From contig JAPFCT010000111.1 in NCBI GenBank assembly GCA_026169575.1, positions 1 to 8,132 of the forward strand: 8,132 bases of DNA, read 5' to 3'. Below, piece after piece: positions 1 to 6,968 of the stretch; the stretch's first letter is position 1; every line of letters begins with the position of its first letter. The position numbers were made by a program, and so were the translations under genes. Below the pieces are notes generated by a model. That model did no database searches, was not told the origin of the DNA, and saw only the letters and a program-made list of their open reading frames with translations. The DNA comes from Faecalimonas sp. GTDB lineage: Bacteria > Bacillota_A > Clostridia > Lachnospirales > Lachnospiraceae.

Positions 1-535
1 GATCTTTGGGACAGTCTCTTGCCTGCAGATATGGATAATCTTCACTTCCAAATGCATCCTGCCCGGTTCTTGTCTTTCCCGCGCTCAGCTTATGGTACGG
101 CAGCGTTACATATTGATCCTGATACTGCAGGATCATGTTATCAGTCTCCCGCACTGCTTTTTTCAGATTTTCTTCATAAACTGCCGCGTCTTCCCCCCAC
201 TCTTTTTCTAACTCTTCCATCCGGTAAAAATCATCGGTAAAGATCGTCTTTCTGTCATGATCTAGTTTTTCATAAAATCCGGAACGTAAGATCACTGCCT
301 GCGCCTTCAATGCCTCCAGTTCTGAATCTGCCCGCATCTCTTTTGCCAGTACGCCTGCAAGATATTCTTCCCACACGATCTCCTCGATTCTTGTGCCCGA
401 CTGCACTTTTACATAATCTTCCTCGATCCGGCTGCTTGTCTTGATGTGGGCTCCATTCATAAAAAGCGTCACCACATAGGGCAACAGAAATATAATGACC
501 AACAGTGAAAATAATTCTCTTGCTTTTCTTCGCAT
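1..535 (-). CDS. spoIID: SpoIID/LytB-domain protein (stage II sporulation protein D-like), incomplete at the left edge
   Basis: The ATG at 535-533 opens 178 codons that run off the left edge, so the C-terminus is missing. An in-frame stop (TAG) lies just upstream and AGGAGG sits at 545-550, which fixes the start. Residues 8-27 are a hydrophobic N-terminal segment, giving one membrane anchor with the rest outside. Residues 55-85 fit the SpoIID/LytB core: EEYLAGVLAKEM followed by EALKAQAVILRS. E66 aligns with the catalytic Glu88 of B. subtilis SpoIID, and R84 lies 18 residues later, as Arg106 does there. A downstream YHKLSAGKT segment (148-155) and PYLQ (168-171) also fit. The known family member is a lytic transglycosylase that acts with SpoIIP and SpoIIM to thin septal peptidoglycan during engulfment. 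A sigma-E-like promoter precedes it. SpoIID proper is favoured over a paralogous LytB-domain protein, but the C-terminus is unseen. Confidence 0.85.
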   Translation of the reverse strand, partial: MRRKARELFSLLVIIFLLPYVVTLFMNGAHIKTSSRIEEDYVKVQSGTRIEEIVWEEYLAGVLAKEMRADSELEALKAQAVILRSGFYEKLDHDRKTIFTDDFYRMEELEKEWGEDAAVYEENLKKAVRETDNMILQYQDQYVTLPYHKLSAGKTRTGQDAFGSEDYPYLQARDCPKD

Positions 536-554
536 CTCTTCGTCCCTCCTCTAC

Positions 555-583
555 AATGTATGGAAGGATCGCAGAAACTATAC
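555..583 (-). promoter_or_regulatory. Sigma-E-like (mother-cell) promoter of the spoIID-like gene
   Basis: On the minus strand GTATAGT (583-577) is followed after 14 nt by CATACATT (562-555). The second element is a full match to the B. subtilis sigma-E -10 consensus (CATACAHT). The first matches five of seven positions of the -35 consensus (KMATATT), and the spacing is the normal 14-15. B. subtilis spoIID is a sigma-E gene, so this fits the assignment. The oddity is closeness: the -10 ends only 19 nt before the ATG, so the transcript would begin at or inside the AGGAGG. Confidence 0.6.
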
Positions 584-615
584 CCTCATATTCCACAGAT
601 TTTGCGAAGGAATTT

Positions 616-645
616 TAAAATCAAAGACGGACTCTGGAGAGTCCG
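616..645 (-). terminator. Possible intrinsic terminator after glgP
   Basis: A near-symmetric inverted repeat at 628-645 folds as a 7-8 bp stem (CGGACTC / GAGTCCG) with a 4 nt loop. On the minus strand it is followed by TCTTTGATTTT, which is T-rich but interrupted. It lies 38-55 nt past the glgP stop and before the sigma-E-like promoter, the expected place for a terminator. The imperfect U-tract keeps confidence moderate. Confidence 0.55.
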
Positions 646-682
646 CCTGAAATGATTCCTTTATTCTGATCTTTTATCCTTT

Positions 683-3157
683 TTAGAGCCTCGGATCCGG
701 CTTCACTGTCACTTTTTTCAGTTTCCATATATCTGCAACATACTCCTCGATCGTTCTGTCGGAAGTGAACTTACCGCAGGATGCTGTATTTAACAATGCC
801 ATCTTTGCCCATCGGTCCTGATCACGGTATGCGGCTTCCACACGCTTCTGCGCTTCTGCATAAGAGCGGAAGTCTTTGAGGATAAAGTAAGTATCTGCTC
901 TGTCACTGCTCTTTGTATTTAACAGTGAGTTATACAGATCCCGGTACAGTTCATGATCTCCGTTCGCATAAGTTCCATCCACCAGCTGGTCGACAACCCT
1001 CTTTAACTCCCAGTCGCTATTATAAATATCCATCGGATGATAACCGCCATTGTTCTCGTAGTTGATGACCTCATCGGAACTGAGTCCGAAGATGAATGCG
1101 TTTTCGATTCCGACCTCGTCCACGATCTCTACGTTGGCGCCGTCCATCGTTCCGAGTGTCGGAGCTCCGTTTAACATAAATTTCATATTTCCGGTTCCGG
1201 ATGCCTCCTTCGAAGCGGTAGAAATCTGCTCACTGACATCTGCAGCGGCAAAGATCAGTTCTGCATTCGATACGCGGTAGTCTTCGATAAAGACAACCTT
1301 GATCTTTCCATTGATGCTTCTGTCATTGTTGATCACATCTGCCACAGAATTGATCAGTTTGATCGTCTGCTTTGCGCGTTTATATCCGGCTGCCGCCTTT
1401 GCGCCGAAGATAAAGGTTCTCGGATAGAACGTGATCTCCGGATGCTCTTTCATCTGATTGTACAGATACATTACATGGAGAATATTTAACAGCTGCCGTT
1501 TATACTCATGCAGTCTCTTCACCTGCACATCAAAAATAGAATCTGGATCTACTTCAATTCCATTGTGCTCTTTGATATATTTTGCAAGACGTACTTTATT
1601 TTGATATTTGATCTCCATAAATTCTTTTCTTGCTTTCGGGTCATCCGCTAACGGTTTTAATTTTGCCATCTCAGAAAGGTCTGTGATCCACTTATCTCCG
1701 ATATGCTCTGTCACCCAGTCTGCAAGCAATGGGTTTCCATGCAGCAAGAACCGTCTCTGTGTAATTCCGTTTGTTTTATTGTTAAATTTCTCCGGCATCA
1801 TCTCGTAGAAATCTTTGAGTTCTTCGTGTTTTAAGATCTCTGTGTGAAGCTTCGCGACACCGTTGACAGAGAATCCCGCAACGATCGCAAGGTGTGCCAT
1901 CTTCACCTGTCCGTCATAGAGGATTGCCATTTTCTTTACCTTATCTTCATTTCCCGGATACATCTGGCGCACTTTTTCTACGAAACGGCGGTTAATCTCT
2001 TCCACAATCTGGTATACACGCGGAAGCAGTCTGGAAAACAGATCGATCGGCCATTTTTCAAGCGCCTCGGACATGATCGTATGGTTCGTGTATGCACAAC
2101 ATTTTGTTGTGATATCCCATGCGTCATCCCAGCTCAATCCTTCCTCATCCATCAGAAGACGCATCAATTCCGCAACCGCTACGGTCGGATGTGTATCATT
2201 CATCTGGAAGATCACTTTTTCATGCAGACGATGGATATCGTCATTAGAACGTTTGTATTTCTCAATCGCTTCCTGAAGACTTGCAGAGATGAAGAAATAC
2301 TGCTGTTTTAAACGCAGTTCCTTTCCCGCATAATGATTATCGTTTGGATAAAGCACCTCCACAATTGTTTTTGCAAGATTTTCCTGCTCCACCGCTTTGT
2401 GGTATTCCCCACGGTCAAAAGAATCTAAACGGAACGATGTAATCGCTTTCGCATCCCAGATCCGCAGTGTATTTACCACATTATTTCCATAACCGACGAT
2501 CGGCATGTCGTATGGAATTGCAAGAACGGACTCAAAATTCTCCTGGATAAATTCGTCCCGCCCGGTCTCATAATTGTGCTGCATGCGAATCGTACCGCCG
2601 AAACGGACTTCCTTTGCATATTCATCTCTGCGGATCTCAAATGGATTTCCATTCTTCAGCCAGTTATCCGGTGTCTCTACCTGATATCCATCTTTTATCT
2701 TCTGTTTAAACATTCCATAATGGTAACGGATCCCGCATCCATATGCAGGATAACCAAGAGAAGTAAGAGAGTCTAAAAAGCAGGCTGCAAGACGTCCCAG
2801 TCCTCCGTTTCCAAGCGCCGGATCCGGCTCCTGATCTTCGATTGCATTTAGATCAATCCCCATTTCTTCCAGAGCCTCTTTCACATCCTGATAAGCAGTT
2901 AAGTTGATCAGGTTATTTCCGAGCGCCCTTCCCATCAAAAATTCCATCGACAGATAGTAAACTGTCTTTGGTGATTCCTTTTCGTATACTTCCTGAGTCG
3001 CAAGCCAGTTGTCAATAATATATTCTTTTACAGCATAAGACACCGCCTGAAATGTTTGCTGCGGTGTTGCCTCATCTATCGTTCTTCTGTATAAAGTCTT
3101 CACATTGTTCTTGACTTCTTTTTTAAACGCTTCTTTATCAAATTTAAAATCCGACAC
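683..3157 (-). CDS. glgP: Glycogen/starch/alpha-glucan phosphorylase (GT35)
   Basis: An 824-residue cytoplasmic enzyme that uses pyridoxal phosphate to release glucose-1-phosphate from the non-reducing ends of alpha-1,4-glucans with inorganic phosphate (EC 2.4.1.1). The family's landmarks are present in order: DPALGNGGLGRLAACFLDS at 112-130, FQMNDTHPTVA near 318, KRLHEYKRQ at 547-555, and the PLP-site signature EASGTGNMKFMLNGA, in which K659 should form the Schiff base. Length is typical of bacterial GlgP/MalP, without the N-terminal regulatory phosphorylation extension of animal enzymes. The start is GTG at 3157-3155, served by AGGAG at 3165-3169 with 7 nt spacing; no other in-frame start lies nearby. 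It follows ileS after 98 bp with no U-tract terminator between, so readthrough is possible. Glycogen versus maltodextrin preference cannot be read from the sequence. Confidence 0.97.
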   Translation of the reverse strand: MSDFKFDKEAFKKEVKNNVKTLYRRTIDEATPQQTFQAVSYAVKEYIIDNWLATQEVYEKESPKTVYYLSMEFLMGRALGNNLINLTAYQDVKEALEEMGIDLNAIEDQEPDPALGNGGLGRLAACFLDSLTSLGYPAYGCGIRYHYGMFKQKIKDGYQVETPDNWLKNGNPFEIRRDEYAKEVRFGGTIRMQHNYETGRDEFIQENFESVLAIPYDMPIVGYGNNVVNTLRIWDAKAITSFRLDSFDRGEYHKAVEQENLAKTIVEVLYPNDNHYAGKELRLKQQYFFISASLQEAIEKYKRSNDDIHRLHEKVIFQMNDTHPTVAVAELMRLLMDEEGLSWDDAWDITTKCCAYTNHTIMSEALEKWPIDLFSRLLPRVYQIVEEINRRFVEKVRQMYPGNEDKVKKMAILYDGQVKMAHLAIVAGFSVNGVAKLHTEILKHEELKDFYEMMPEKFNNKTNGITQRRFLLHGNPLLADWVTEHIGDKWITDLSEMAKLKPLADDPKARKEFMEIKYQNKVRLAKYIKEHNGIEVDPDSIFDVQVKRLHEYKRQLLNILHVMYLYNQMKEHPEITFYPRTFIFGAKAAAGYKRAKQTIKLINSVADVINNDRSINGKIKVVFIEDYRVSNAELIFAAADVSEQISTASKEASGTGNMKFMLNGAPTLGTMDGANVEIVDEVGIENAFIFGLSSDEVINYENNGGYHPMDIYNSDWELKRVVDQLVDGTYANGDHELYRDLYNSLLNTKSSDRADTYFILKDFRSYAEAQKRVEAAYRDQDRWAKMALLNTASCGKFTSDRTIEEYVADIWKLKKVTVKPDPRL

Positions 3158-3178
3158 TTTCTCTCTCCTCTCTTTTTT

Positions 3179-3209
3179 ATCCCCGCACCTCTTTCTGACG
3201 TGCGGGGAT
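3179..3209 (-). promoter_or_regulatory. Strong hairpin in the glgP leader, without a U-tract
   Basis: A perfect 10 bp inverted repeat (ATCCCCGCAC / GTGCGGGGAT, 3179-3188 and 3200-3209) encloses an 11 nt loop. In the glgP direction it is followed by AAAAAAGAG and then the ribosome site at 3169-3165, so it is not a standard intrinsic terminator on either strand. Part of the loop with the closing base (3195-3200) is complementary over 6 bp to 3232-3237 upstream, allowing a pseudoknot or alternative pairing. It may stabilise or insulate the glgP mRNA 5' region. The function is inferred; the structure is seen. Confidence 0.6.
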
Positions 3210-3255
3210 CATGCTCGTGTACCGTCTCTTTCGTCAGTCTGAGACCGCTCCCGGA

Positions 3256-6200
3256 TTAGCGCTGTACACCCATGTTTACTTTTTCACCATTGATGTTCCA
3301 CTCTTTGACATATCCTGCCGGAGTCTCCTGCTTCATCTCTGTCGCAAGCACTTCGCCCATGATCTCTGTCTGATATTTTGCGAACACTTCATTGGCCTTC
3401 TCTGTTCCTTCGTAATATACGGTAATCTTGTCTGTCACTTCGAAATCTGCTTCTTTTCTCATTGTCTGGATCTTACTGATGATCTCTCTTACAAATCCTT
3501 CTTCCAGAAGCTCTTCTGTCAGGTTCGTATCCAGTACAACTGTCACGCCATTGTCGCTCTCAGATACATATCCTTCCATCTGCGCCATGTCGATCAGCAA
3601 GTCTTCCTTAAACAATGTAACTTCCTGTCCGTTCACATCCAGTTTCAGAGATCCTGTCTCATTCAGTTCATCCATCGCCTTATTTCCATCCAGGTTTTCA
3701 AGGGCAGCTTTGATTCCACCTAACAGTTTACCGTATTTCGGTCCCACTGTCTTCAACTGTGGTTTAAATGTATATGAAGTAAATGCGCGGACATCGTCTG
3801 TAAATTCCATTTCTTTTACATTCAGCTCTTCTTCTACGATCTCCTGGTAAAATTCCGGTAAAGTTACAGAAGATTTCACAAACATTTTTCCGATCGGCTG
3901 ACGGTTTTTGATGTTTGCAGTATTTCTGCATGCACGTCCCATCACAACTAATTTCAGAACTTCATCCATGTTCTCTTCTAACTCACTGTCGATCAACGCT
4001 TCGTCTGCAACCGGGAAGTCACATAAGTGGATACTTTCCGGAGCTTCTTTGTCGATGCTTCTGACAAGGTTCTGATAGATGTCTTCTGTCATAAACGGGA
4101 TCATCGGTGCAGCTACTTTTGCCACAGTCACAAGCGCTGTGTAAAGTGTCATATACGCGTTGATCTTATCCTGCGGCATTCCTTTTGCCCAGAAACGCTC
4201 ACGGCTTCTTCTGACATACCAGTTACTCATATCATCCACAAATTCCTGAAGCGCTCTTGCACTCTCCGGGATCCGGTAGTTTTCCAGATTCGTATCTACT
4301 GTCTTGATCAGTGTATTGAGTTTCGACAACAGCCATTTATCCATAACCGGAAGTTTCTCGTATTCCAGCTGATATTTTGTCGCGTCAAACTGATCGATCT
4401 CCGCATATAATACGAAGAATGCGTAAGTGTTCCAAAGTGTTCCCATGAATTTACGCTGTCCTTCTGTCACGATCTTGCCGTGGAAACGGTTTGGAAGCCA
4501 CGGTGCACTGTTGATATAGAAATACCAGCGGATCGCATCTGCTCCGTACTGCTCTAATGCTTCAAACGGATCGACTGCATTTCCTTTGGATTTACTCATC
4601 TTCTGTCCTTTTTCATCCTGCACATGTCCAAGCACGATAACATTCTTATATGGCGCTTTGTTAAATACAAGTGTCGAGATTGCAAGCAGAGAATAGAACC
4701 ATCCTCTTGTTTGGTCTACCGCCTCGGAAATAAAGTCTGCCGGGAACTGCTGCTCAAATAAATCTTTATTTTCAAATGGATAATGGTGCTGTGCAAACGG
4801 CATTGCCCCACTGTCAAACCAGCAGTCGATAACTTCCGGCACACGGTGCATCTCTTTTCCACAGTGCGGACACTTGATCGTCACTGCATCGATAAATGGG
4901 CGGTGCAGTTCGATATCATCCGGACAGTTATCTGACATTGATTTCAGTTCTTCAATGCTTCCGATGGAATGCATATGTCCACATTCACATTCCCAAACAT
5001 TAAGAGGAGTTCCCCAGTATCTGTTACGGCTGATTCCCCAGTCCTGTACATTCTCAAGCCAGTCTCCGAAACGTCCTTTTCCGATGCTTTCCGGAATCCA
5101 GTTGATCGTATTGTTGTTTCTGATCAGATCTTCTTTTACTTCTGTCATCTTGATGAACCATGACTCACGCGCATAATAAATCAATGGAGTATCACATCTC
5201 CAGCAGTGTGGATAGCTGTGTTCAAAATTCGGAGCAGCAAAGAGAAGTCCTCTCTTCTCCAGATCTTCTAATACCATCGGATCTGCTTTCTTACAGAATG
5301 TTCCTGCCCATGGAGTTTCCTCTGTCATCTCACCCTTTTCATCTACTAACTGAAGGAATGGAAGGTCATATCTGCGTCCAACCTGCGCATCATCCTCACC
5401 AAACGCAGGTGCAATATGAACGACACCAGTACCATCTGTAAGTGTAACGTAATCAGCACATGTCACATAGTATGCCCGCTTATTTAACTCTACAAACGGG
5501 AATAACGGCTCATACTCTTTATTTTCCAAATCTTTTCCGACATAAGTCTCTACGACTTCCACATCACCTTCCAGCACGGTATCCACAAGTGCCTGTGCCA
5601 TATAGTATGTGTAACCGTCATTTTTTACTTTTACATAAGTTTCATTCGGGTTGACACAAAGTGCAACGTTAGAAGGAAGTGTCCATGGCGTTGTTGTCCA
5701 TGCAAGGAAGTAAGCATCTTCTCCCTTTACTTTAAATCTTACGATTGCGGAACGCTCTTTGACATCCTTGTATCCCTGTGCGACTTCGTGGCTGGAAAGC
5801 GGAGTTCCACAACGAGGGCAGTAAGGTACGATCTTATATCCTTTGTATAACAGTCCTTTCTCCCAGATCTGTTTTAATGCCCACCACTCAGACTCAATAA
5901 AGTTATTGTCGTAAGTAACATATGGGTTATCCATGTCTGCCCAGAATCCAACTGTCGCAGAGAAATCTTCCCACATTCCTTTATATTTCCATACACTATC
6001 TTTACAATGTTTGATAAATGGCTCTAATCCATATTCCTCAATCTGCTCTTTTCCATCCAGTCCAAGCAATTTTTCCACTTCCAGTTCTACCGGAAGTCCG
6101 TGTGTATCCCACCCGGCTTTTCTTGGTACCATATATCCCTTCATGGTACGGTATCTTGGAATCATATCCTTGATGACACGAGTCAGCACATGTCCGATGT

Positions 6201-6363
6201 GCGGTTTTCCATTGGCAGTCGGAGGTCCATCGTAAAATGTATATGTCTCCCCTTCTTTGCGGTTTTCCATACTTTTTCGGAAGATATCATTCTCTTCCCA
6301 GAATTTTTCTGTTTTCTTCTCACGGTCAACAAATTTTAAGTCCGTAGATACTTTCTGATACAT
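3256..6363 (-). CDS. ileS: Isoleucyl-tRNA synthetase, type-2-like
   Basis: A 1035-residue class I aminoacyl-tRNA synthetase charging tRNA-Ile (EC 6.1.1.5) in the cytoplasm. HIGH lies at 55-58 within PPTANGKPHIGHVL, and KMSKS at 588-592. The CP1 editing domain, roughly 190-400, which hydrolyses mischarged Val-tRNA, shows TTTPWTLPSN (223-232) and GTGVVHIAPAFGEDD (311-325). Cys-pair motifs at C182/C185, C387/C390, C459/C461 and C498/C501 suggest zinc sites. The anticodon-binding helical domain includes DDMSNWYVRRSRERFW (710-725). Length and the extended C-terminus resemble the eukaryote-like type-2 enzymes rather than the roughly 920 aa type 1; type 2 is generally less sensitive to mupirocin, which is inference here. 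The ATG at 6363 is chosen over an in-frame GTG at 6393 because AGGAG stands 7 nt before it. A T-box leader controls it. Confidence 0.97.
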   Translation of the reverse strand: MYQKVSTDLKFVDREKKTEKFWEENDIFRKSMENRKEGETYTFYDGPPTANGKPHIGHVLTRVIKDMIPRYRTMKGYMVPRKAGWDTHGLPVELEVEKLLGLDGKEQIEEYGLEPFIKHCKDSVWKYKGMWEDFSATVGFWADMDNPYVTYDNNFIESEWWALKQIWEKGLLYKGYKIVPYCPRCGTPLSSHEVAQGYKDVKERSAIVRFKVKGEDAYFLAWTTTPWTLPSNVALCVNPNETYVKVKNDGYTYYMAQALVDTVLEGDVEVVETYVGKDLENKEYEPLFPFVELNKRAYYVTCADYVTLTDGTGVVHIAPAFGEDDAQVGRRYDLPFLQLVDEKGEMTEETPWAGTFCKKADPMVLEDLEKRGLLFAAPNFEHSYPHCWRCDTPLIYYARESWFIKMTEVKEDLIRNNNTINWIPESIGKGRFGDWLENVQDWGISRNRYWGTPLNVWECECGHMHSIGSIEELKSMSDNCPDDIELHRPFIDAVTIKCPHCGKEMHRVPEVIDCWFDSGAMPFAQHHYPFENKDLFEQQFPADFISEAVDQTRGWFYSLLAISTLVFNKAPYKNVIVLGHVQDEKGQKMSKSKGNAVDPFEALEQYGADAIRWYFYINSAPWLPNRFHGKIVTEGQRKFMGTLWNTYAFFVLYAEIDQFDATKYQLEYEKLPVMDKWLLSKLNTLIKTVDTNLENYRIPESARALQEFVDDMSNWYVRRSRERFWAKGMPQDKINAYMTLYTALVTVAKVAAPMIPFMTEDIYQNLVRSIDKEAPESIHLCDFPVADEALIDSELEENMDEVLKLVVMGRACRNTANIKNRQPIGKMFVKSSVTLPEFYQEIVEEELNVKEMEFTDDVRAFTSYTFKPQLKTVGPKYGKLLGGIKAALENLDGNKAMDELNETGSLKLDVNGQEVTLFKEDLLIDMAQMEGYVSESDNGVTVVLDTNLTEELLEEGFVREIISKIQTMRKEADFEVTDKITVYYEGTEKANEVFAKYQTEIMGEVLATEMKQETPAGYVKEWNINGEKVNMGVQR

Positions 6364-6370
6364 ACTGATT

Positions 6371-6375
6371 CTCCT
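6371..6375 (-). promoter_or_regulatory. Ribosome binding site deciding the ileS start
   Basis: AGGAG with 7 nt to the ATG at 6363-6361. The alternative GTG ten codons upstream (6393) has only a poor AGGA placed about 10 nt before it. The shorter protein beginning MYQKVSTDLKF also matches how family members usually start. Confidence 0.8.
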
Positions 6376-6463
6376 TTTCTTTCTATATTTCACAGATGCG
6401 GTCCTGCCGGCCCGGTTGCAAAGTAATCTTTAAAAATATAAATTCCGTTTCACACGAAGCGTG

Positions 6464-6500
6464 TTTTTTATTACATAGGATTCTTCTGTGTAATAAAAAA
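6464..6500 (-). repeat. 12 bp palindrome that includes the T-box terminator U-tract
   Basis: TTTTTTATTACA (6464-6475) and TGTAATAAAAAA (6489-6500) are exact reverse complements separated by 13 nt. In the ileS transcript the first-made arm is the U-tract of the T-box terminator plus UUACA, and the second arm is A-rich RNA made only after readthrough. The resulting AU-rich hairpin would bury the U-tract once RNA polymerase has passed. Confidence 0.6.
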
Positions 6501-6526
6501 ACTCCCGCCCTGTAAAAGGACGGAAG
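6495..6526 (-). terminator. T-box-regulated intrinsic terminator of ileS
   Basis: Minus-strand CTTCCGTCCT (6526-6517) pairs with AGGGCGGGAG (6511-6502) across a 5 nt loop. This gives a 10 bp stem with two G-U pairs, followed directly by seven T (6501-6495). The left arm contains CGTCCT, which is also the 3' half of the antiterminator, so the two structures exclude each other. Confidence 0.9.
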
Positions 6527-6749
6527 CATCATCTTTCGTTTTACCACCTGTTACAACATACCAGCATATGCGCTCCCGATAACGGCGGAATCCCGTCAGT
6601 GCTTACTTATTTTTCCAAAAAATGTTCAGCGCCTGCAACTCAGAAGTGATATTCAAATATACTTTACTCATACCAGGCTTCCACCATCCCCGGCTCGCTT
6701 TGATTTTCCAGTATATCTTACTGTCTTCGTCAACGTCTTTGCCTATACA
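6495..6749 (-). promoter_or_regulatory. T-box riboswitch leader, isoleucine specifier (AUC)
   Basis: This RNA leader senses uncharged tRNA-Ile and permits ileS transcription when charging is low. Reading 5' to 3' on the minus strand: Stem I opens near 6742 with GAAGACAGTAAG (AGUA motif). The helix ATATACT/AGTATAT then carries an apical segment with GATGGTGGAAGCC. The specifier loop is GAATATCACTTCTGAG, with ATC at 6650-6648, an isoleucine codon followed by A. Stem III follows as GACGG...CCGTT, with the often-seen CCGTTATC. The antiterminator is AGG (6549-6547), bulge TGGTAAA, ACG (6539-6537), pairing with CGTCCT (6522-6517). The TGG can pair with the tRNA CCA end. The bulge usually reads UGGNACC; here it ends AAA. 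The 3' boundary is the U-tract; the 5' end is set from the promoter. Confidence 0.92.
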
Positions 6750-6755
6750 AATTCC

Positions 6756-6784
6756 ATTATAGGAACATTTTCTGCCGCCGTCAA
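6756..6784 (-). promoter_or_regulatory. Sigma-A promoter of the T-box/ileS unit
   Basis: TTGACG (6784-6779) and TATAAT (6761-6756) are separated by exactly 17 nt on the minus strand. The -35 matches the housekeeping consensus at five of six positions and the -10 at all six. Transcription should start near 6749, just upstream of T-box Stem I, giving a leader of about 385 nt before the ileS ATG. Confidence 0.9.
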
Positions 6785-6830
6785 GGGTTGTTTGCGATGT
6801 TTTTCCCAACTTTTCTTTACCATTTTTTCA

Positions 6831-6877
6831 TATTCTGTTTATAGATTCTCTGACGTTTTCGTGGTAGAATCAGAATA
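6831..6877. repeat. Nested inverted repeats between ileS and the rpn relic
   Basis: TATTCT (6831-6836) pairs with AGAATA (6872-6877), and inside it GATTCT (6844-6849) pairs with AGAATC (6866-6871). ACG-TTTT-CGT lies at the centre. The pattern amounts to four ATTCT/AGAAT copies around a possible -10 element. It could be an operator or a remnant of a mobile-element end. The repeats are short, so chance is possible. Confidence 0.35.
6862..6870 (+). promoter_or_regulatory. Possible extended -10 promoter for the rpn relic
   Basis: TGGTAGAAT fits an extended -10 (TGN plus TAGAAT, five of six). No good -35 is found 16-18 nt upstream. It lies about 100 nt before the relic's ATG in the right direction. 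Weak evidence from sequence alone. Confidence 0.3.
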
Positions 6878-6968
6878 ACTTAAAAACTTGCGGAAGTTAA
6901 CTCCCCACAATCACATTCTTTGCTGCAGCAATCAGAATCCCAAAAGAATATTTGAAAGGTGGCTCACA

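Noticed and set aside
270..596. 108-codon minus-strand open frame beginning MEYEGIV
   Set aside because: It lies out of frame over the spoIID-like gene. The other frame has the SpoIID motifs, a membrane anchor and an AGGAGG start, while this one is Arg/Gly-rich with no recognisable feature.
1844..2311. Long plus-strand open frames opposite glgP and ileS, such as 1844-2311, 3211-3723 and 4027-4410
   Set aside because: They are antisense to well-supported genes, have no ribosome site or recognisable motif, and their composition reflects the codon bias of the opposite strand.
3204..3237. CTGACG-18-CATGAT as a glgP promoter on the minus strand
   Set aside because: Both boxes match only four of six positions and transcription would start inside the leader hairpin.
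6364..6393. Ten-residue N-terminal extension of IleRS from a GTG at 6393
   Set aside because: A poor ribosome site compared with AGGAG seven bases before the ATG at 6363, and the added residues (MKYRKKRRIS) do not look like IleRS.
6452..6469. Plus-strand hairpin ACACG-AAG-CGTGT followed by six T, resembling a terminator
   Set aside because: The stem is only 5 bp and no plus-strand gene lies upstream. The T-run is better explained as an arm of the longer palindrome at 6464-6500.
6603..6809. 68-codon minus-strand open frame beginning MGKTSQTTL
   Set aside because: It starts upstream of the ileS promoter -35 and runs through conserved T-box parts (AGUA motif, apical loop, specifier). It is a by-product of the RNA leader, not a leader peptide that could be translated from the mapped promoter.
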